Shown here: in pieces, positions 45,816 to 57,491 of the stretch
Layout: the number at the start of each line of letters is the position of its first letter
Numbering within the stretch: the first letter of the stretch is position 1
Assembly (NCBI RefSeq): GCF_024346875.1
Contig: NZ_AP024871.1
Location: 1,674,001 to 1,738,000 of the forward strand
Length of the DNA stretch: 64,000 nucleotides
Source of the DNA: Vibrio gallicus
GTDB lineage: Bacteria; Pseudomonadota; Gammaproteobacteria; Enterobacterales; Vibrionaceae
Direction of reading: 5' to 3'
Translations under genes and position numbers: made by a program
Notes under the pieces: generated by a model
Databases searched by the model: none
Told to the model about the DNA's origin: nothing
Seen by the model: the letters and a program-made list of their open reading frames with translations, nothing else

Positions 45816-48092
45816 CTAGGCTAAGTTTTCAGCATCAAGCAGTTGTTGTTTCTTGGCTTGTCGCTTCAAGCTATAGAAGACAGCTAACCCAAACCCGATA
45901 ATAATAGCGATCCACATTGAGCTATAAGCAGGGTTATCAGCAAAGTGCACCACCTGGTTATATAGCACCGCACCGCTGTACGCTAAACCAAAGGTCCATA
46001 CTGCAATAAAGCGAGCATATTTAGCGCCATACTCACGAACATATGCGCCCATAGCTACCACACATGGGGTGTATAGTAAGATGAAAATCAAATAAGCAAA
46101 TGCGGTATGCGCTGAGCCAAACTTACTTCTCAGGTTAGCAAACACCGATACATCTACATCTTGCTCCTGCGCTGCAGCACCAGCATCATTAACATCACCA
46201 ACCTGAAGGTTTAATGGGTCCGTTGGGTTAATACCGGCTAGATTTTCAGGGATAGACATCACAGCCTCTTGCAAGCTTCCCATCAAATCGTATTCTTCAT
46301 CTGACTTTTCAGCTGTGGTCATGTAGAGACTATTTAGTGTTCCAACCACTGTTTCTTTGGCGAAGATGCCCGTCACAATACCTACCGTCGCAGGCCAGTT
46401 ATCTTGTTCAATTCCCATTGGCGCAAATACCGGTGTAACCACCTGAGCAACTTTAGAAAGAACAGAATTTTGACTGTCTTGGTTGCCAAAACTTCCATCA
46501 ACACCGATTGAGTTAATAAAGGTCAAGATAGCCGCTACCACTACGATGGTTTGACCCGCACCAAATACAAAACGCTTTAGCTTGTGCCAGGTTTTAATAA
46601 CTACATTCTTTAGTTGTGGTATTTCATAGTCTGTCATTTCCATGATAAAGCTATCGCTATTACCTGGATAGATGGTGTACTTCAGCACTAGGCCGGTGAA
46701 GACCGCCGCTACAATACCCAATAGATACAACGCAAATACTACGTTCTGTCCCGATTCAGGAAAGAATGCGGCTGCGAATAAGGCATAAACCGGCAGGCGA
46801 GCACCACAGGACATAAAAGGTGCCATAGAAGCGGCTAAGCGGCGCTCGCGCTCTTGATCTAGGGTACGACTTGCCATAATTGCTGGGACGTTACAGCCAA
46901 AACCAAGCACCAAGGGTACAAAAGCCTTACCCGGAAGCCCTACTTTCTGCATCACTTTATCAAGCACAAACGCTGCGCGAGACATATAGCCCGACCCTTC
47001 GAGCAGGGTCAAGAACAGATATAGACCGCCGATAATAGGCACGAAGCTAGCAACAAGTTGTATGCCTCCACCAATACCGTCTGCAAGGATCGTCACTATC
47101 CAAGCTGGGAGAACCCCATCTAAAAGATGGTGTGTACCGCCAACAAATACTGCGCCAAATGAGATATCGAAAAAGTCTTGTAGCGCAGTACCAACATTGA
47201 TGGAAAACATAAACATCAAATACATAACGGCGAAGAAAATAGGCACACCTAACCAGCGGTTTAGGATAACTGCGTCAATGCGCTCAGTTACACTACGCGT
47301 CACTCTTCCAACCTGAGCACGATTGGCTTTTGTTACCTGATGCAAAAATGAATATTTTACATCAGCGGTGTGCATTTCTATATCTAGATCGCTACCACGG
47401 CAGGTTGCCATAACTGCATCTCTTGCTTCACCAGACGCGTTATTTAACACCAACTGGTCTTGCTCAAGTGCACGTATCGCAATCGCGCGATTAGCCACTA
47501 GATCATAATCAAATAGGCTTGCGATGTTATCAAGGTAACGCTCACACTCTTCACCGTAATCCAGGTTCAAAGGTTCAACTTTCACCCCTTGAGCAAGCAT
47601 CTTGTGCAGATCAGATTTAAGGGTATCGACCTCATGCTGCTTGGTTGCGCTTACCGCTAAGACAGGACAACCAATCGCCTTACTAAGCCCCTTAAGGTTT
47701 ATCTTTTGCCCTTCTTTTTCCAGCGAATCCATTTTGTTTAGGATCACTACCATAGGGCGGCCAAGTTCACGCAACTGGAGGGTGACATACAGGCTGCGCT
47801 CTAAGCAGGTTGCATCAATAACGTTTATTATCAAATCAGCTGGCGAAGATAACACCGCTCGAGCTGCAATGGTTTCATCTAAGCTGTTGGCATCGTTACC
47901 ACTATCTAGCGCGTAGATACCCGGCAGATCCGTTAGATCAAAATCATCGCCAGCTAGTGAGTAATAACCTGTCTTTTTCTCTACTGTTACACCAGCCCAG
48001 TTACCAACTCTTTGATTAGAACCGGTGAAGGCATTGAATAGTGTCGTCTTTCCGCTATTAGGGTTGCCTACGGTTAAGATTGAATAGTTCAT
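45816..48092 (-). CDS. feoB: Ferrous iron transporter FeoB
   Basis: 758 residues: a cytoplasmic G-domain first (P-loop GNPNSGKTT at 9-17, DLPGIYAL, NKMD), then a helical spacer, and a C-terminal permease domain with several membrane helices and two gate regions (GCGARLPVYALFAAAFFPE and CVVAMGAYVREY). Moves Fe2+ across the inner membrane. feoA ends within the first base of the start codon. Expression is likely Fur-regulated from the site upstream of feoA. Confidence 0.97.
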   Translation of the reverse strand: MNYSILTVGNPNSGKTTLFNAFTGSNQRVGNWAGVTVEKKTGYYSLAGDDFDLTDLPGIYALDSGNDANSLDETIAARAVLSSPADLIINVIDATCLERSLYVTLQLRELGRPMVVILNKMDSLEKEGQKINLKGLSKAIGCPVLAVSATKQHEVDTLKSDLHKMLAQGVKVEPLNLDYGEECERYLDNIASLFDYDLVANRAIAIRALEQDQLVLNNASGEARDAVMATCRGSDLDIEMHTADVKYSFLHQVTKANRAQVGRVTRSVTERIDAVILNRWLGVPIFFAVMYLMFMFSINVGTALQDFFDISFGAVFVGGTHHLLDGVLPAWIVTILADGIGGGIQLVASFVPIIGGLYLFLTLLEGSGYMSRAAFVLDKVMQKVGLPGKAFVPLVLGFGCNVPAIMASRTLDQERERRLAASMAPFMSCGARLPVYALFAAAFFPESGQNVVFALYLLGIVAAVFTGLVLKYTIYPGNSDSFIMEMTDYEIPQLKNVVIKTWHKLKRFVFGAGQTIVVVAAILTFINSIGVDGSFGNQDSQNSVLSKVAQVVTPVFAPMGIEQDNWPATVGIVTGIFAKETVVGTLNSLYMTTAEKSDEEYDLMGSLQEAVMSIPENLAGINPTDPLNLQVGDVNDAGAAAQEQDVDVSVFANLRSKFGSAHTAFAYLIFILLYTPCVVAMGAYVREYGAKYARFIAVWTFGLAYSGAVLYNQVVHFADNPAYSSMWIAIIIGFGLAVFYSLKRQAKKQQLLDAENLA

Positions 48093-48319
48093 TATGCAAC
48101 CTCTACATCGATTTGTTTTGCAGTAGATTGGCGTAATGCGACACTCACATCACGCACGCGAATCTGCAGGGGATCGCCAAAGGGTGCAACACGAACAACG
48201 GTCACTTGGGTATTAGGCAATAACCCCATAACCATTAATTTTTTACGCGTTTGTCCATCCAATTGCTGCATGGATACTATGGTTGCTTGTTGCCCTAAAG
48301 GGATGTCTGCCAGTTTCAT
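48092..48319 (-). CDS. feoA: Ferrous iron transport protein A
   Basis: 75 residues, SH3-like fold (LADIPLGQQATIVSMQQLDG). Partner of FeoB; the TAATG arrangement couples translation with feoB. It heads the feoABC operon, 7 bp after a Fur-type site. Confidence 0.95.
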   Translation of the reverse strand: MKLADIPLGQQATIVSMQQLDGQTRKKLMVMGLLPNTQVTVVRVAPFGDPLQIRVRDVSVALRQSTAKQIDVEVA

Positions 48320-48325
48320 AATCTA

Positions 48326-48345
48326 AATGCCAATAATTATCATTT
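48326..48345 (-). promoter_or_regulatory. Fur box upstream of feoA
   Basis: Minus strand AAATGATAATTATTGGCATT, matching the Fur consensus AATGATAATCATTATC at about 13 of 16 positions (consensus recalled from memory). It is 7-27 bp upstream of the feoA start, an ideal place to repress. Confidence 0.75.
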
Positions 48346-48390
48346 GAGTTAATGTAGCATACTGTACCCTACACAAACCTCGAATGGGAC

Positions 48391-48419
48391 AAAAAAAAGC
48401 ACCCTCTACAGGTGCTTTT
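48391..48419 (-). terminator. znuA terminator
   Basis: Minus strand stem AAAAGCACC / GGTGCTTTT (7-nt loop) running into T8. It follows the znuA stop by 30 bp. Confidence 0.9.
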
Positions 48420-48448
48420 GTGGGAAATTACTTTCCATAAATGAAAGG

Positions 48449-49324
48449 TTATTTTAGACAAGTCTCAAACTGGCGGCTTAGCTGATTAAGAAAATCAAAA
48501 TACGCTCCGGGTTTAACCTCAATGCGAGAGGCAAGCGCATCTAACTCACCACGATTAACCGCGCTACCTCGCGTTACCGTTTCAATAATTGCAGGTTGGT
48601 ACTGCGGCTCACTGAACACACATTTTACGTCACCTTTAGCAAGACGGGTCTTAATCTGTATCAGGCTTCGTGCGCCAGGCTTTCTCTCTGGACTCACCGT
48701 GAATGCACCAAGATGATTCAAGCCAAAAGACTCTTCAAAGTATCCATATGCATCATGAAACACATAATAGCCATTAGCTTTTAGAGGGGACAGGCGACTA
48801 TCAATATCGAGTACAGTTTTATGTAATTGAACCAAGAATTGATCTAGATTTTGCTGATAATGCACCGCATTGTCTGGGTCCATAGCGGAAAGCTTGTGTG
48901 CGATGGCTGTGGCGATCACAGCAACTTGTTTTGGCCCTAACCACACATGTGGATCGTGTGTACCATGGTCATGCCCTTCATGTGCGTGAGCATGTTCTTC
49001 GGCAAACGCCCTACGCTCTAATTGCGGAATTTCGCTAATAGTAAGCACATTTTGTTGCCCTTCGACAGTTGCTGCCATAAAGGCTTCTAGGTCGTTGCCG
49101 TACCAAATAACAAGATCAGCAGAACGAATCTTCTTTAAGTCGGAAGGGCGTAATGCATAGTCATGGGGAGACATAGCGGAGCCGACTAATGCCTGAGATT
49201 TTGCTGAATTTTGGGTAATTTCTTGAGTAATCAGCTGGATAGGCTTAATACTACTAAGTACTTCAATAGCTTGAGCAGAAGACACAAACCCCAAACATGC
49301 TAAACACAATAAAATACGTTTCAT
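48449..49324 (-). CDS. znuA: Zinc-binding periplasmic protein ZnuA
   Basis: 291 residues from MKRILLCLACLGFVSSAQA (49324). Signal peptide about 1-19. Zinc ligands of the ABC substrate-binding family: His in PHDYALRPSD, His in HDPHVWLGPK and FHDAYGYF; a His-rich loop (EEHAHAHEGHDHGTHDPH) is in between. It captures zinc for ZnuBC. Divergent from znuCB over 116 bp that contain a Zur box. Confidence 0.95.
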   Translation of the reverse strand: MKRILLCLACLGFVSSAQAIEVLSSIKPIQLITQEITQNSAKSQALVGSAMSPHDYALRPSDLKKIRSADLVIWYGNDLEAFMAATVEGQQNVLTISEIPQLERRAFAEEHAHAHEGHDHGTHDPHVWLGPKQVAVIATAIAHKLSAMDPDNAVHYQQNLDQFLVQLHKTVLDIDSRLSPLKANGYYVFHDAYGYFEESFGLNHLGAFTVSPERKPGARSLIQIKTRLAKGDVKCVFSEPQYQPAIIETVTRGSAVNRGELDALASRIEVKPGAYFDFLNQLSRQFETCLK

Positions 49325-49360
49325 TAAACCACTGACCTTGACTATAGAGATAACGGGATG

Positions 49361-49383
49361 CAAATGTTACATTATAACACTTC
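49361..49383. promoter_or_regulatory. Zur box between znuA and znuC
   Basis: The site CAAATGTTACATTATAACACTTC (23 bp) differs from the recalled Zur consensus at only about 4 positions. It lies between the divergent promoters, so one site can control both genes, as in other gamma-proteobacteria. Confidence 0.8.
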
Positions 49384-49440
49384 GCTAATGCAAACCTATC
49401 TATCACATAAAAACCACAAACGGCATTTATAGAAACAATT

Positions 49441-50232
49441 ATGAAACAACTCATCGAACTGCAAAATATTAGCGTTCAATTTGGCCAACGAAAGGTGCTA
49501 GATAACGTCAGCATAACAATCAAACAATCTGAAATAACCACCCTTATCGGCCCTAATGGCGCAGGTAAGTCGACCTTAGTTAAGGTGCTTCTTGGGCTAA
49601 ATACCCAATACAGTGGCAAGGTAGTTCGCGACAAAAAACTCCGTGTTGGCTATGTACCACAAAAGCTCCATCTCAATGATGCGTTGCCACTTAATGTGAA
49701 TAAATTTTTGCAACTTGCTGGCAAATACAGCCAACAAGAGCGACAAGATGCATTAAATTTAGTCGGTGCAAGCCATCTAATTCACTCAGACGTACATAGC
49801 CTGTCAGGGGGCGAAACCCAGCGCATATTATTGGCCAGAGCACTATTGAGTCGTCCCGGACTGTTGGTATTAGATGAACCCGCACAAGGGGTTGATGTCC
49901 AAGGACAAGTTGAACTCTATAATCTCATCGATACCCTTAGACACAGATTTAGCTGCGCCATATTTATGGTGTCCCATGACCTGCACCTTGTGATGGCAAA
50001 AACAGATAATGTTATCTGCTTACAGCATCATATCTGTTGCTCAGGCACTCCTACCGTTATCGCTGAACACCCAAACTACATAGCAATGTTTGGCCAAAAA
50101 AATATCGACCAATCCAGCTTCGCCCTTTATCAACATCAGCATCAACATCACCACCATGACCTCTCTGGCGATACAGTCGAGGATGAAAGTGATGGGTGTC
50201 AACATGATTCACACGGACACAAACATGATTGA
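49441..50232 (+). CDS. znuC: Zinc ABC transporter ATPase ZnuC, with His-rich tail
   Basis: 263 residues. Walker [10 protein letters not shown] at 37-45, Q-loop PQKL, signature LSGGETQRI, Walker [11 protein letters not shown]. The last ~35 residues are strikingly rich in His and Asp ([10 protein letters not shown] to DSHGHKHD). Its last 8 bp (ATGATTGA) contain the znuB start, so the two are translationally coupled. Confidence 0.96.
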   Translation: MKQLIELQNISVQFGQRKVLDNVSITIKQSEITTLIGPNGAGKSTLVKVLLGLNTQYSGKVVRDKKLRVGYVPQKLHLNDALPLNVNKFLQLAGKYSQQERQDALNLVGASHLIHSDVHSLSGGETQRILLARALLSRPGLLVLDEPAQGVDVQGQVELYNLIDTLRHRFSCAIFMVSHDLHLVMAKTDNVICLQHHICCSGTPTVIAEHPNYIAMFGQKNIDQSSFALYQHQHQHHHHDLSGDTVEDESDGCQHDSHGHKHD

Positions 50233-51004
50233 GTTCTTATTACCCTCTATTCTTGCGGGCATTGGTATCGCCATCGTTGCAGGGCCTTTAGGCTCATTTG
50301 TAGTATGGCGCAAGATGGCGTATTTCGGTGACACCCTTGCACACGCCTCATTAATGGGATTAGCGCTAGGCTTTTTATTAGATATCAATCTATATTTTGC
50401 GCTAATTGTTGTCTGTCTGAGTCTTGCAATTATCTTAGTGACATTGCAAAGGCAACAGCTCGTTGCAACTGACACACTACTCGGCATTTTAGCCCACAGT
50501 TCCCTATCGTTAGGTTTAATCGCCGTAAGCTTTCTTGATAATATTCGCGTAGACCTCATGGGGTATCTATTCGGTGATCTGCTGTCGGTATCCAATCAAG
50601 ATGTTATGTTTATCTACCTTGGTGTATTTGCAATCTTGATAACCCTGGTCGCTTTTTGGCGACCGCTTCTGTCTAGTACCGTCAATGAAGAGCTGGCTGC
50701 AATTGAGGGAACGAATATTCATCTAATGCGTTTAATTATTATGCTAATGATTGGCCTAGTGATTGCGGTAGGGATGAAATTTGTTGGTGCGTTAATCATC
50801 ACCTCTATGCTCATCATTCCAGCCGCAACGGCGCGCCGTTTTGCACGAACGCCGGAACAGATGGCTATCCTCGCCGCCGCAATCGGTGCATTATGTGTTC
50901 TCGGTGGGCTTAGTTTATCGTGGTTTTATGATACACCAGCCGGTCCATCGGTGGTGGTTAGCGCAACTTTCTGCTTTATATTGGCTCAGTTTAAAAAGGT
51001 CTAA
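50225..51004 (+). CDS. znuB: Zinc ABC transporter permease ZnuB
   Basis: 259 residues from ATG at 50225 ([16 protein letters not shown]), overlapping znuC by 8 bp; longer readings start inside the His-rich tail of znuC in another frame. Eight to nine hydrophobic helices (family ABC-3 permease), with [15 protein letters not shown] and AHSSLSLG segments. Forms the membrane channel with ZnuC. Confidence 0.95.
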   Translation: MIEFLLPSILAGIGIAIVAGPLGSFVVWRKMAYFGDTLAHASLMGLALGFLLDINLYFALIVVCLSLAIILVTLQRQQLVATDTLLGILAHSSLSLGLIAVSFLDNIRVDLMGYLFGDLLSVSNQDVMFIYLGVFAILITLVAFWRPLLSSTVNEELAAIEGTNIHLMRLIIMLMIGLVIAVGMKFVGALIITSMLIIPAATARRFARTPEQMAILAAAIGALCVLGGLSLSWFYDTPAGPSVVVSATFCFILAQFKKV

Positions 51005-51053
51005 GCGGTAAACGCTTGCTGCACTGTGTCAGCTAACCGCACAATTTGGACAT

Positions 51054-51083
51054 AAAAAAAGGTTCACTAATGTGAACCTTTTT
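51054..51083. terminator. Two-way terminator between znuB and sucD
   Basis: Stem AAAAAGGTTCAC / GTGAACCTTTTT with TAAT loop, A-run before and T-run after, so usable on both strands. It separates convergent znuCB and sucDCBA. Confidence 0.92.
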
Positions 51084-51102
51084 ACTATACGGAGGCGGAT
51101 TA

Positions 51103-51975
51103 TTACCAGCCGGTTATCTCACGAAGGCCTTGACCAATCTCGGCCAGACTCTTCACCGTTTTAACGCCAGCTGCTTCCAAAGCTTGGAATTTATCTTCAG
51201 CAGTACCTTTACCACCAGAGATAATCGCGCCCGCGTGGCCCATACGTTTTCCAGGAGGTGCTGTCACCCCTGCAATGTACGACACAACCGGTTTAGTGAC
51301 GTGCTGCTTGATATATTCTGCCGCTTCTTCTTCTGCAGTCCCACCGATCTCGCCAATCATAACAATAGCTTCAGTTTCTGGGTCTTCTTGGAATAGCTTA
51401 AGAATATCAATGAAGTTTGAACCCGGAATAGGGTCACCACCGATACCAACACAAGTTGACTGACCGAAACCTTCATCTGTTGTCTGCTTAACCGCTTCAT
51501 AGGTTAGCGTACCAGAGCGAGATACGATCCCTACCTTGCCTTTTCTATGAATGTGGCCGGGCATAATACCGATCTTACATTCACCCGGAGTAATTACACC
51601 TGGGCAGTTAGGACCGATCATGCGTACGCCTGCTTCGTCTAACTTAACCTTCACATCGATCATATCTATTGTTGGAATACCTTCGGTAATCGTCACAATA
51701 AGCTCGATGCCTGCATCAATAGCTTCTAGGATGGCATCCTTACAAAAAGGGGCTGGAACATAGATTACGGTTGCCGTTGCACCTGTTACTTCGACTGCTT
51801 CGCGCACAGTATTAAACACAGGTAGACCTAGATGTGTTTGTCCACCCTTGCCAGGAGAAACTCCACCAACCATCTGCGTACCGTAGGCAATTGCCTGCTC
51901 TGAATGGAAGGTACCTTGACCGCCAGTGAAGCCTTGGCAGATTACTTTAGTGTCTTTGTTAATTAATACTGACAT
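51103..51975 (-). CDS. sucD: Succinyl-CoA synthetase alpha subunit
   Basis: 290 residues. [18 protein letters not shown] at the CoA-binding start and [14 protein letters not shown] with the phosphorylated His near residue 246. Forms the enzyme with SucC that makes ATP from succinyl-CoA. Last gene of sucABCD; its start codon shares one base with the sucC stop (TAATG). Confidence 0.98.
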   Translation of the reverse strand: MSVLINKDTKVICQGFTGGQGTFHSEQAIAYGTQMVGGVSPGKGGQTHLGLPVFNTVREAVEVTGATATVIYVPAPFCKDAILEAIDAGIELIVTITEGIPTIDMIDVKVKLDEAGVRMIGPNCPGVITPGECKIGIMPGHIHRKGKVGIVSRSGTLTYEAVKQTTDEGFGQSTCVGIGGDPIPGSNFIDILKLFQEDPETEAIVMIGEIGGTAEEEAAEYIKQHVTKPVVSYIAGVTAPPGKRMGHAGAIISGGKGTAEDKFQALEAAGVKTVKSLAEIGQGLREITGW

Positions 51976-53141
51976 TATTTAGCCTCCGCAGCAGCTACAA
52001 CTTTTTGTGCCGCGTCTGTAAGTGACTCCGCCGCGATAATATCAACGTCGGAACCCGCTAGTACCTTACGACCTAGGTCTGCATTAGTACCTTCTAGACG
52101 TACTACAACCGGTACATTCACACCGACTTCTTTAACTGCGCCAACGATGCCTTCTGCAATCATATCGCAGCGTACAATACCACCAAAGATGTTGACTAGA
52201 ACCGCTTTTACATTGTCATCTGATAGGATGATCTTAAAGGCTTCAGCAACGCGCTCTTTAGTTGCACCGCCACCTACGTCTAGGAAGTTTGCCGGTTTGC
52301 CACCATGCAAATTAACGATATCCATTGTGCCCATCGCCAGACCCGCACCGTTAACCATACAGCCAACATTGCCATCTAGAGCAACATAGTTCAGCTCCCA
52401 CTTCGCAGCATACGCTTCACGCTCATCTTCTTGAGACAAATCGTGCATTTCGCGTAATTTAGGCTGACGATATAGTGCATTTGAATCGATGTTAATCTTG
52501 CCATCTAGACACAAAAGGTTGTCTTCGGCAGTAATAACCAGTGGATTGATTTCAAGTAGCGCTAAGTCGTACTGTTCAAACATCTTGCCAAGACCCATGA
52601 AGATCTTCACAAACTGCTTAATTTGATCACCTTTAAGACCCAGCTTAAATGCTAACTCACGACCTTGATAACCTTGAGGACCAACTAGTGGATCGATTGC
52701 AGCTTTGTGAATGAGCTCAGGGGTCTCTTCAGCTACTTTTTCAATCTCAACGCCGCCTTCAGTAGACGCCATAAACACGATCTTACGACTTGCACGGTCA
52801 ACGACCGCACCAAGATATAATTCGTTGGCAATATTAGACGCTTCTTCAACCAGGATCTTAGTTACCGGTTGACCGTTAGCGTCTGTTTGGTAAGTCACTA
52901 GGTTTTTACCTAACCACTTTTGCGCGAACTCTTTAACACCATCTTTAGTGTCATGCAGTTCAACACCACCAGCTTTGCCACGGCCACCAGCGTGAACCTG
53001 ACACTTAACAACTTTTTTGGGGGTAGTTATACGACCAGCAGCCTCAAAAGCTTGTTGTGGAGTATCACAGGCATAACCCTCTGGTACTGGCAATCCAAAC
53101 TCTGCGAAGAGCTGCTTCGCTTGATATTCATGCAAATTCAT
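51975..53141 (-). CDS. sucC: Succinyl-CoA synthetase beta subunit
   Basis: 388 residues, ATP-grasp domain first ([22 protein letters not shown]) with [15 protein letters not shown], then the C-terminal flavodoxin-like domain with [15 protein letters not shown]. The gap before it (160 bp) holds three hairpins after sucB. Confidence 0.98.
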   Translation of the reverse strand: MNLHEYQAKQLFAEFGLPVPEGYACDTPQQAFEAAGRITTPKKVVKCQVHAGGRGKAGGVELHDTKDGVKEFAQKWLGKNLVTYQTDANGQPVTKILVEEASNIANELYLGAVVDRASRKIVFMASTEGGVEIEKVAEETPELIHKAAIDPLVGPQGYQGRELAFKLGLKGDQIKQFVKIFMGLGKMFEQYDLALLEINPLVITAEDNLLCLDGKINIDSNALYRQPKLREMHDLSQEDEREAYAAKWELNYVALDGNVGCMVNGAGLAMGTMDIVNLHGGKPANFLDVGGGATKERVAEAFKIILSDDNVKAVLVNIFGGIVRCDMIAEGIVGAVKEVGVNVPVVVRLEGTNADLGRKVLAGSDVDIIAAESLTDAAQKVVAAAEAK

Positions 53142-53301
53142 TGATTTCTTCCATCTTCATCCTGTATCAGACAACTCCGACACAGATTATCCTTGAGCTA
53201 AAGGCAAACCTTTAACAGGTGTAGGGTACTCTCGAGCTTGTGAACCTAAAGGTTCAACTGGGGGAAGTAACTCCCCCAATTTTTAGGGTCTTAAGACCCT
53301 T
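53142..53301 (-). other. sucB-sucC intergenic region with three tandem hairpins
   Basis: Three perfect dyads in series: TGAACCTAAAGGTTCA (53241-53256), TGGGGG-8nt-CCCCCA (53259-53278), and AGGGTCTTAAGACCCT (53285-53300), the last starting one base after the sucB stop codon. None has a U-tract. They probably protect the sucAB mRNA 3' end or tune its ratio to sucCD; function is inferred. Confidence 0.7.
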
Positions 53302-54513
53302 TTATACGTCTAGCAATAAGCGAGCTGGATCTTCAAGTAACTCTTTAACGGTTACTAGGAAGCTCACTGACTCCTTGCCATCAACCAAGCGGTGATCATA
53401 AGAAAGTGCCAGATACATCATTGGCAAAATCTCAACCTTACCGTTTACTGCCATTGGGCGGTCTTGGATTTTATGCATGCCTAAAATGGCTGCTTGTGGT
53501 GGGTTGATGATTGGTGTTGACATTAGAGAGCCAAACACACCGCCATTAGTAATGGTAAAGTTACCACCAATTAGCTCATCAACTGTCAATTTTCCGTCAC
53601 GACCTTTTATCGCTAACTCTTTGATACCTTTCTCAATATCTGCAAAACCTAGCGTATCACAGTCTTTGAGTACTGGAGTAACAAGGCCGCGTGGGGTTGA
53701 AACCGCCATACTGATGTCAAAGTAGTTGTGATAAACGATATCATCGCCATCGATCGATGCGTTGATTTCTGGGAAGCGTTTTAGAGCCTCTGTTACCGCT
53801 TTCACATAAAAAGACATAAAGCCTAGGCGCACGTCATGACGCTTTTCAAAAGAGTCTTTATATTGCGCACGAAGCTCCATGATTGGCTTCATGTTTACTT
53901 CGTTGAACGTGGTCAACATCGCAGTATTGTTTTTCGCTTCCAATAGGCGATTAGCTACTGTTTTGCGAAGGCGTGTCATCGGCACACGTTTTTGACTGCG
54001 CGCTGGCGTTGCGAGGTCTTGCTGTAGAGGTGCTTCGGCCTTACTCGCTGGCTTAGCGGCATTACTCAGGTGTGCATCTATGTCTTCACGAGTGATACGA
54101 CCGCCCACTCCAGTACCTTTTACATCTGACGCTTGCAGGCTGTGCTCTGCCAAAAGTCGACGTACAGCTGGGCTTAGTGCATCGTTGTTCTCTTCCGTTA
54201 AAGCAGCCTTATGGCGCTTGTCTGGAGACGCTTGGGTTTGCTCGGTAGTATCTTTGGTTGGCTCACCAGCAACTGCGCCTGGTTTTAGTCTGGCAATCAA
54301 TTGCTTACTAAGAACCGTTGCGCCATCTTGTTCAATGATCTCTTCCAAAACACCCGCTTCTGGAGCCGGTACTTCTAACACTACTTTATCGGTTTCGATA
54401 TCAACCAAGATCTCATCACGTTCAACACTTTCACCAGGTTGCTTGTGCCAAGTTGCAACCATAGCGTCTGCGACAGATTCAGGTAAATCTGGAACCAGAA
54501 TTTCAATTGTCAT
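53302..54513 (-). CDS. sucB: Dihydrolipoyl succinyltransferase, E2 of 2-oxoglutarate dehydrogenase
   Basis: 403 residues. Lipoyl domain (1-80; [10 protein letters not shown] with the lipoylated Lys near 43), a Thr/Pro/Lys linker, E3-binding domain ([13 protein letters not shown], about 110-150), and catalytic domain with [12 protein letters not shown] and the DHR His. Core of the 24-mer complex. 13 bp after sucA. Confidence 0.98.
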   Translation of the reverse strand: MTIEILVPDLPESVADAMVATWHKQPGESVERDEILVDIETDKVVLEVPAPEAGVLEEIIEQDGATVLSKQLIARLKPGAVAGEPTKDTTEQTQASPDKRHKAALTEENNDALSPAVRRLLAEHSLQASDVKGTGVGGRITREDIDAHLSNAAKPASKAEAPLQQDLATPARSQKRVPMTRLRKTVANRLLEAKNNTAMLTTFNEVNMKPIMELRAQYKDSFEKRHDVRLGFMSFYVKAVTEALKRFPEINASIDGDDIVYHNYFDISMAVSTPRGLVTPVLKDCDTLGFADIEKGIKELAIKGRDGKLTVDELIGGNFTITNGGVFGSLMSTPIINPPQAAILGMHKIQDRPMAVNGKVEILPMMYLALSYDHRLVDGKESVSFLVTVKELLEDPARLLLDV

Positions 54514-54526
54514 TTGTCGGGATTCC

Positions 54527-57352
54527 TTATTCTTCTAGTTCTTTATCAATAGTTAACGCTTCGTCGATAAGCGCCTTTTGTTGTTTCAAGTGCACAGACA
54601 TATAACCTACCGCCGGTGATGCTGAAGCAGGGCGTCCAGCATAACTTAGGGTTGTGTTAAATGGTGTAGCCGCACGGAAGTTGTGTTGGCTAGAATACCA
54701 AGCACCTTGGTTCTGAGGCTCTTCCTGACACCACACAAATTGCTTCGCTTCGGTATAGATGGAGATAGCTTCTCGAACATCTGCCAATGGGAATGGGTAC
54801 AGCTGTTCGATTCGCACGATCGCGACATCATCAATCTCACGCTTGCGGCGCTCATCAAGCAAGTCGTAATAGACCTTACCCGAACAAAATACCACGCGAC
54901 GAACCTTAGCTGGATCAAGCGCATCAATCTCATTGATACATGGCTGGAAGTTGCCTTGCGCTAAGTCTTCTAAGCTAGAAGTACACATTGGATGGCGCAG
55001 TAGCGACTTAGGCGACATAACAATCAATGGACGACGCATTGGGCGAACCACTTGGCGACGTAGCATGTGATATACCTGAGCTGGCGTTGATGGCACCACC
55101 ACTTGAATATTCTGCTCAGCACACAATTGCAGGTAGCGCTCTAAACGTGCTGATGAGTGCTCAGGGCCTTGTCCTTCGTACCCATGCGGAAGCAACATAG
55201 TAATGCCACATAAACGGCCCCACTTTTGCTCACCCGATGAAATAAACTGATCAATAACAACCTGAGCGCCGTTGGCAAAATCACCAAATTGCGCTTCCCA
55301 AAGCGTTAAACCGCCTGGTTCGGCAGTTGCATAACCGTACTCAAATGCCAATACCGCTTCTTCAGATAGTACTGAATCAAAGACTTGGAAAGGACCTTGT
55401 TTATCATGCACATGCGCTAAAGGTACATAAGTACTGGCATCTTCTTGGTTGTGTAGAACGGCATGACGGTGGAAGAAGGTTCCGCGACCAGAATCCTGAC
55501 CAGAGATACGCACTCGCTTACCATCATCGACCAATGTTGCATAAGCTAATGTCTCAGCCATACCCCAATCTAGAGGTTTATCTCCGGCAACCATCGATAT
55601 ACGGTCGTTATACAGTTTGTTTACACGGCTTTGTAACTGGTGGCTATCTGGATACTGGCATATGCGTTTGCCTAGCTCAGTTAGACGCCCAATTTCAACT
55701 TGATTGTCCCATTCGATATCCCACTCATGGCCCAAATATGGAGACCAATCAACCGAGTGCATCGCCATTGGACGCCACTCTTTGACCACCACTTCACCAT
55801 GATCGAGGGCATCACGATATTCATTGACCAACTGCGTCGCGGTATCGATGCCAATCTCTTCGCGCTCCATCATCACATCAGCGTATAGCTTACGTGGGGT
55901 TGGATGCTTCTTGATTTTTTGATACATCAAAGGCTGAGTAGCATTTGGTTCATCGGCTTCGTTATGTCCGTGACGACGATAGCAAACTAGGTCAATCACT
56001 ACATCGCGCTTAAACGTGTTGCGATAATCCAATGCAATGCGCGTTACGAATGCAACCGCTTCTGGGTCATCAGCATTAACATGGAAAATTGGAGCCTGTA
56101 CCATCTTCGCGATATCAGTACAGTACATAGTCGAACGGGTATCTCTTGGATTAGATGTGGTAAAACCAATCTGGTTGTTGACCACAATTCTAACCGTACC
56201 ACCCACTTGGAATCCGCGGGCAAGAGACATATTGAAGGTCTCTTGTACGACACCTTGTCCAGCAATTGCAGAGTCACCATGAATGGTAATTGGCAAGACT
56301 TTATCGCCATGCTTATCAGCTAAGCGGTCTTGACGAGCTCGAACCGACCCTATAACTACTGGGTTTACAATTTCTAGATGAGATGGGTTAAATGCCAAAG
56401 CAAGATGCACGTCACCACCTGGAGTGGCAAAGTCTGCTGAGAAACCCTGATGGTATTTCACATCACCAGTGCCCCATGTGTCATCGTGTTTACCGGCAAA
56501 TTCATCAAACAGGTCTTGAGGCTTCTTACCCAGAACGTTGACTAGCATATTTAAACGGCCACGGTGTGCCATGCCAACCACGACCTCACGCATGCCGCTA
56601 CGGCCTGCATGACGGATAAGCTCTTTGGTCATTGGGATAAGTGCATCCCCACCTTCAAGAGAGAATCGCTTAGCCCCTGGGAATTTAGCACCAAGATAAC
56701 GCTCTAAACCTTCGGCAGCGGTAAGCTCATCTAGGAAGGTGATTTTTTCATCCAGAGAGAAATCCGCGTGCGACTGAACAGATTCAAGGCGCTGTTGTAT
56801 CCAACGCTTTTGCTCTGTATTGGTCATGTGCATGTATTCTGCACCGACTGAGCCACAATAGGTGTTATTAAGTACCTTGTAGAGGTCACGAAGTTTCATC
56901 GTCTCTTGCGCTACAGCAAAAGAACCAACGTTGAAACTCTCGTTTAAGTCATCTTCTGTGAGGTTATGAAATGCAGGATCCAGTTCCGGTTGAACTGGTC
57001 GTTCCCACAAACCAAGCGGGTCTAGGTTTGCTGCTTGATGCCCACGAAAACGATAGGCATTGATAAGCTGTAAGACTTTAACTTGTTTTGCATCGACATC
57101 AGGGTCACTGACTGGAACGCTGTAATGCTTCGTTTCTTGTGCAAGTCTGCGAAAGTAATCACGAACACGCGAGTGGGATTGCTCCCCTGCTTCAGAAGTT
57201 TGCGCAGGCAACCCTTCAAAAACGCGCTTCCATTCTTCACTTATCAGATCTGGATCACTGAGATAAAGTTCGTAGAGTTCTTCTACGTACGTTGCATTGG
57301 CTCCAGCCAAGTGAGAAGACTCGAGCCAGGCCTTCATCACATTGTTATGCAT
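54527..57352 (-). CDS. sucA: 2-oxoglutarate dehydrogenase E1 component
   Basis: 941 residues, thiamine-diphosphate enzyme that decarboxylates 2-oxoglutarate. Start [22 protein letters not shown]; another Met at residue 6 is also possible. ThDP motif starts at [10 protein letters not shown] and ends [16 protein letters not shown] before it. It follows sdhB by 139 bp on the same strand, giving the sdhCDAB-sucABCD order. Confidence 0.98.
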   Translation of the reverse strand: MHNNVMKAWLESSHLAGANATYVEELYELYLSDPDLISEEWKRVFEGLPAQTSEAGEQSHSRVRDYFRRLAQETKHYSVPVSDPDVDAKQVKVLQLINAYRFRGHQAANLDPLGLWERPVQPELDPAFHNLTEDDLNESFNVGSFAVAQETMKLRDLYKVLNNTYCGSVGAEYMHMTNTEQKRWIQQRLESVQSHADFSLDEKITFLDELTAAEGLERYLGAKFPGAKRFSLEGGDALIPMTKELIRHAGRSGMREVVVGMAHRGRLNMLVNVLGKKPQDLFDEFAGKHDDTWGTGDVKYHQGFSADFATPGGDVHLALAFNPSHLEIVNPVVIGSVRARQDRLADKHGDKVLPITIHGDSAIAGQGVVQETFNMSLARGFQVGGTVRIVVNNQIGFTTSNPRDTRSTMYCTDIAKMVQAPIFHVNADDPEAVAFVTRIALDYRNTFKRDVVIDLVCYRRHGHNEADEPNATQPLMYQKIKKHPTPRKLYADVMMEREEIGIDTATQLVNEYRDALDHGEVVVKEWRPMAMHSVDWSPYLGHEWDIEWDNQVEIGRLTELGKRICQYPDSHQLQSRVNKLYNDRISMVAGDKPLDWGMAETLAYATLVDDGKRVRISGQDSGRGTFFHRHAVLHNQEDASTYVPLAHVHDKQGPFQVFDSVLSEEAVLAFEYGYATAEPGGLTLWEAQFGDFANGAQVVIDQFISSGEQKWGRLCGITMLLPHGYEGQGPEHSSARLERYLQLCAEQNIQVVVPSTPAQVYHMLRRQVVRPMRRPLIVMSPKSLLRHPMCTSSLEDLAQGNFQPCINEIDALDPAKVRRVVFCSGKVYYDLLDERRKREIDDVAIVRIEQLYPFPLADVREAISIYTEAKQFVWCQEEPQNQGAWYSSQHNFRAATPFNTTLSYAGRPASASPAVGYMSVHLKQQKALIDEALTIDKELEE

Positions 57353-57491
57353 ATTTTCCCTTAACTAGTAATTTTATTTTTCACGATTTCGGTCTATGCC
57401 GAACTCATTTTCCAAAACAGTTGCTACACAGCTAAGTTGACTGGGTAACAGGCTTAACAGTTAACCTTGAAAAGCCTGAAATTTCAATCAT

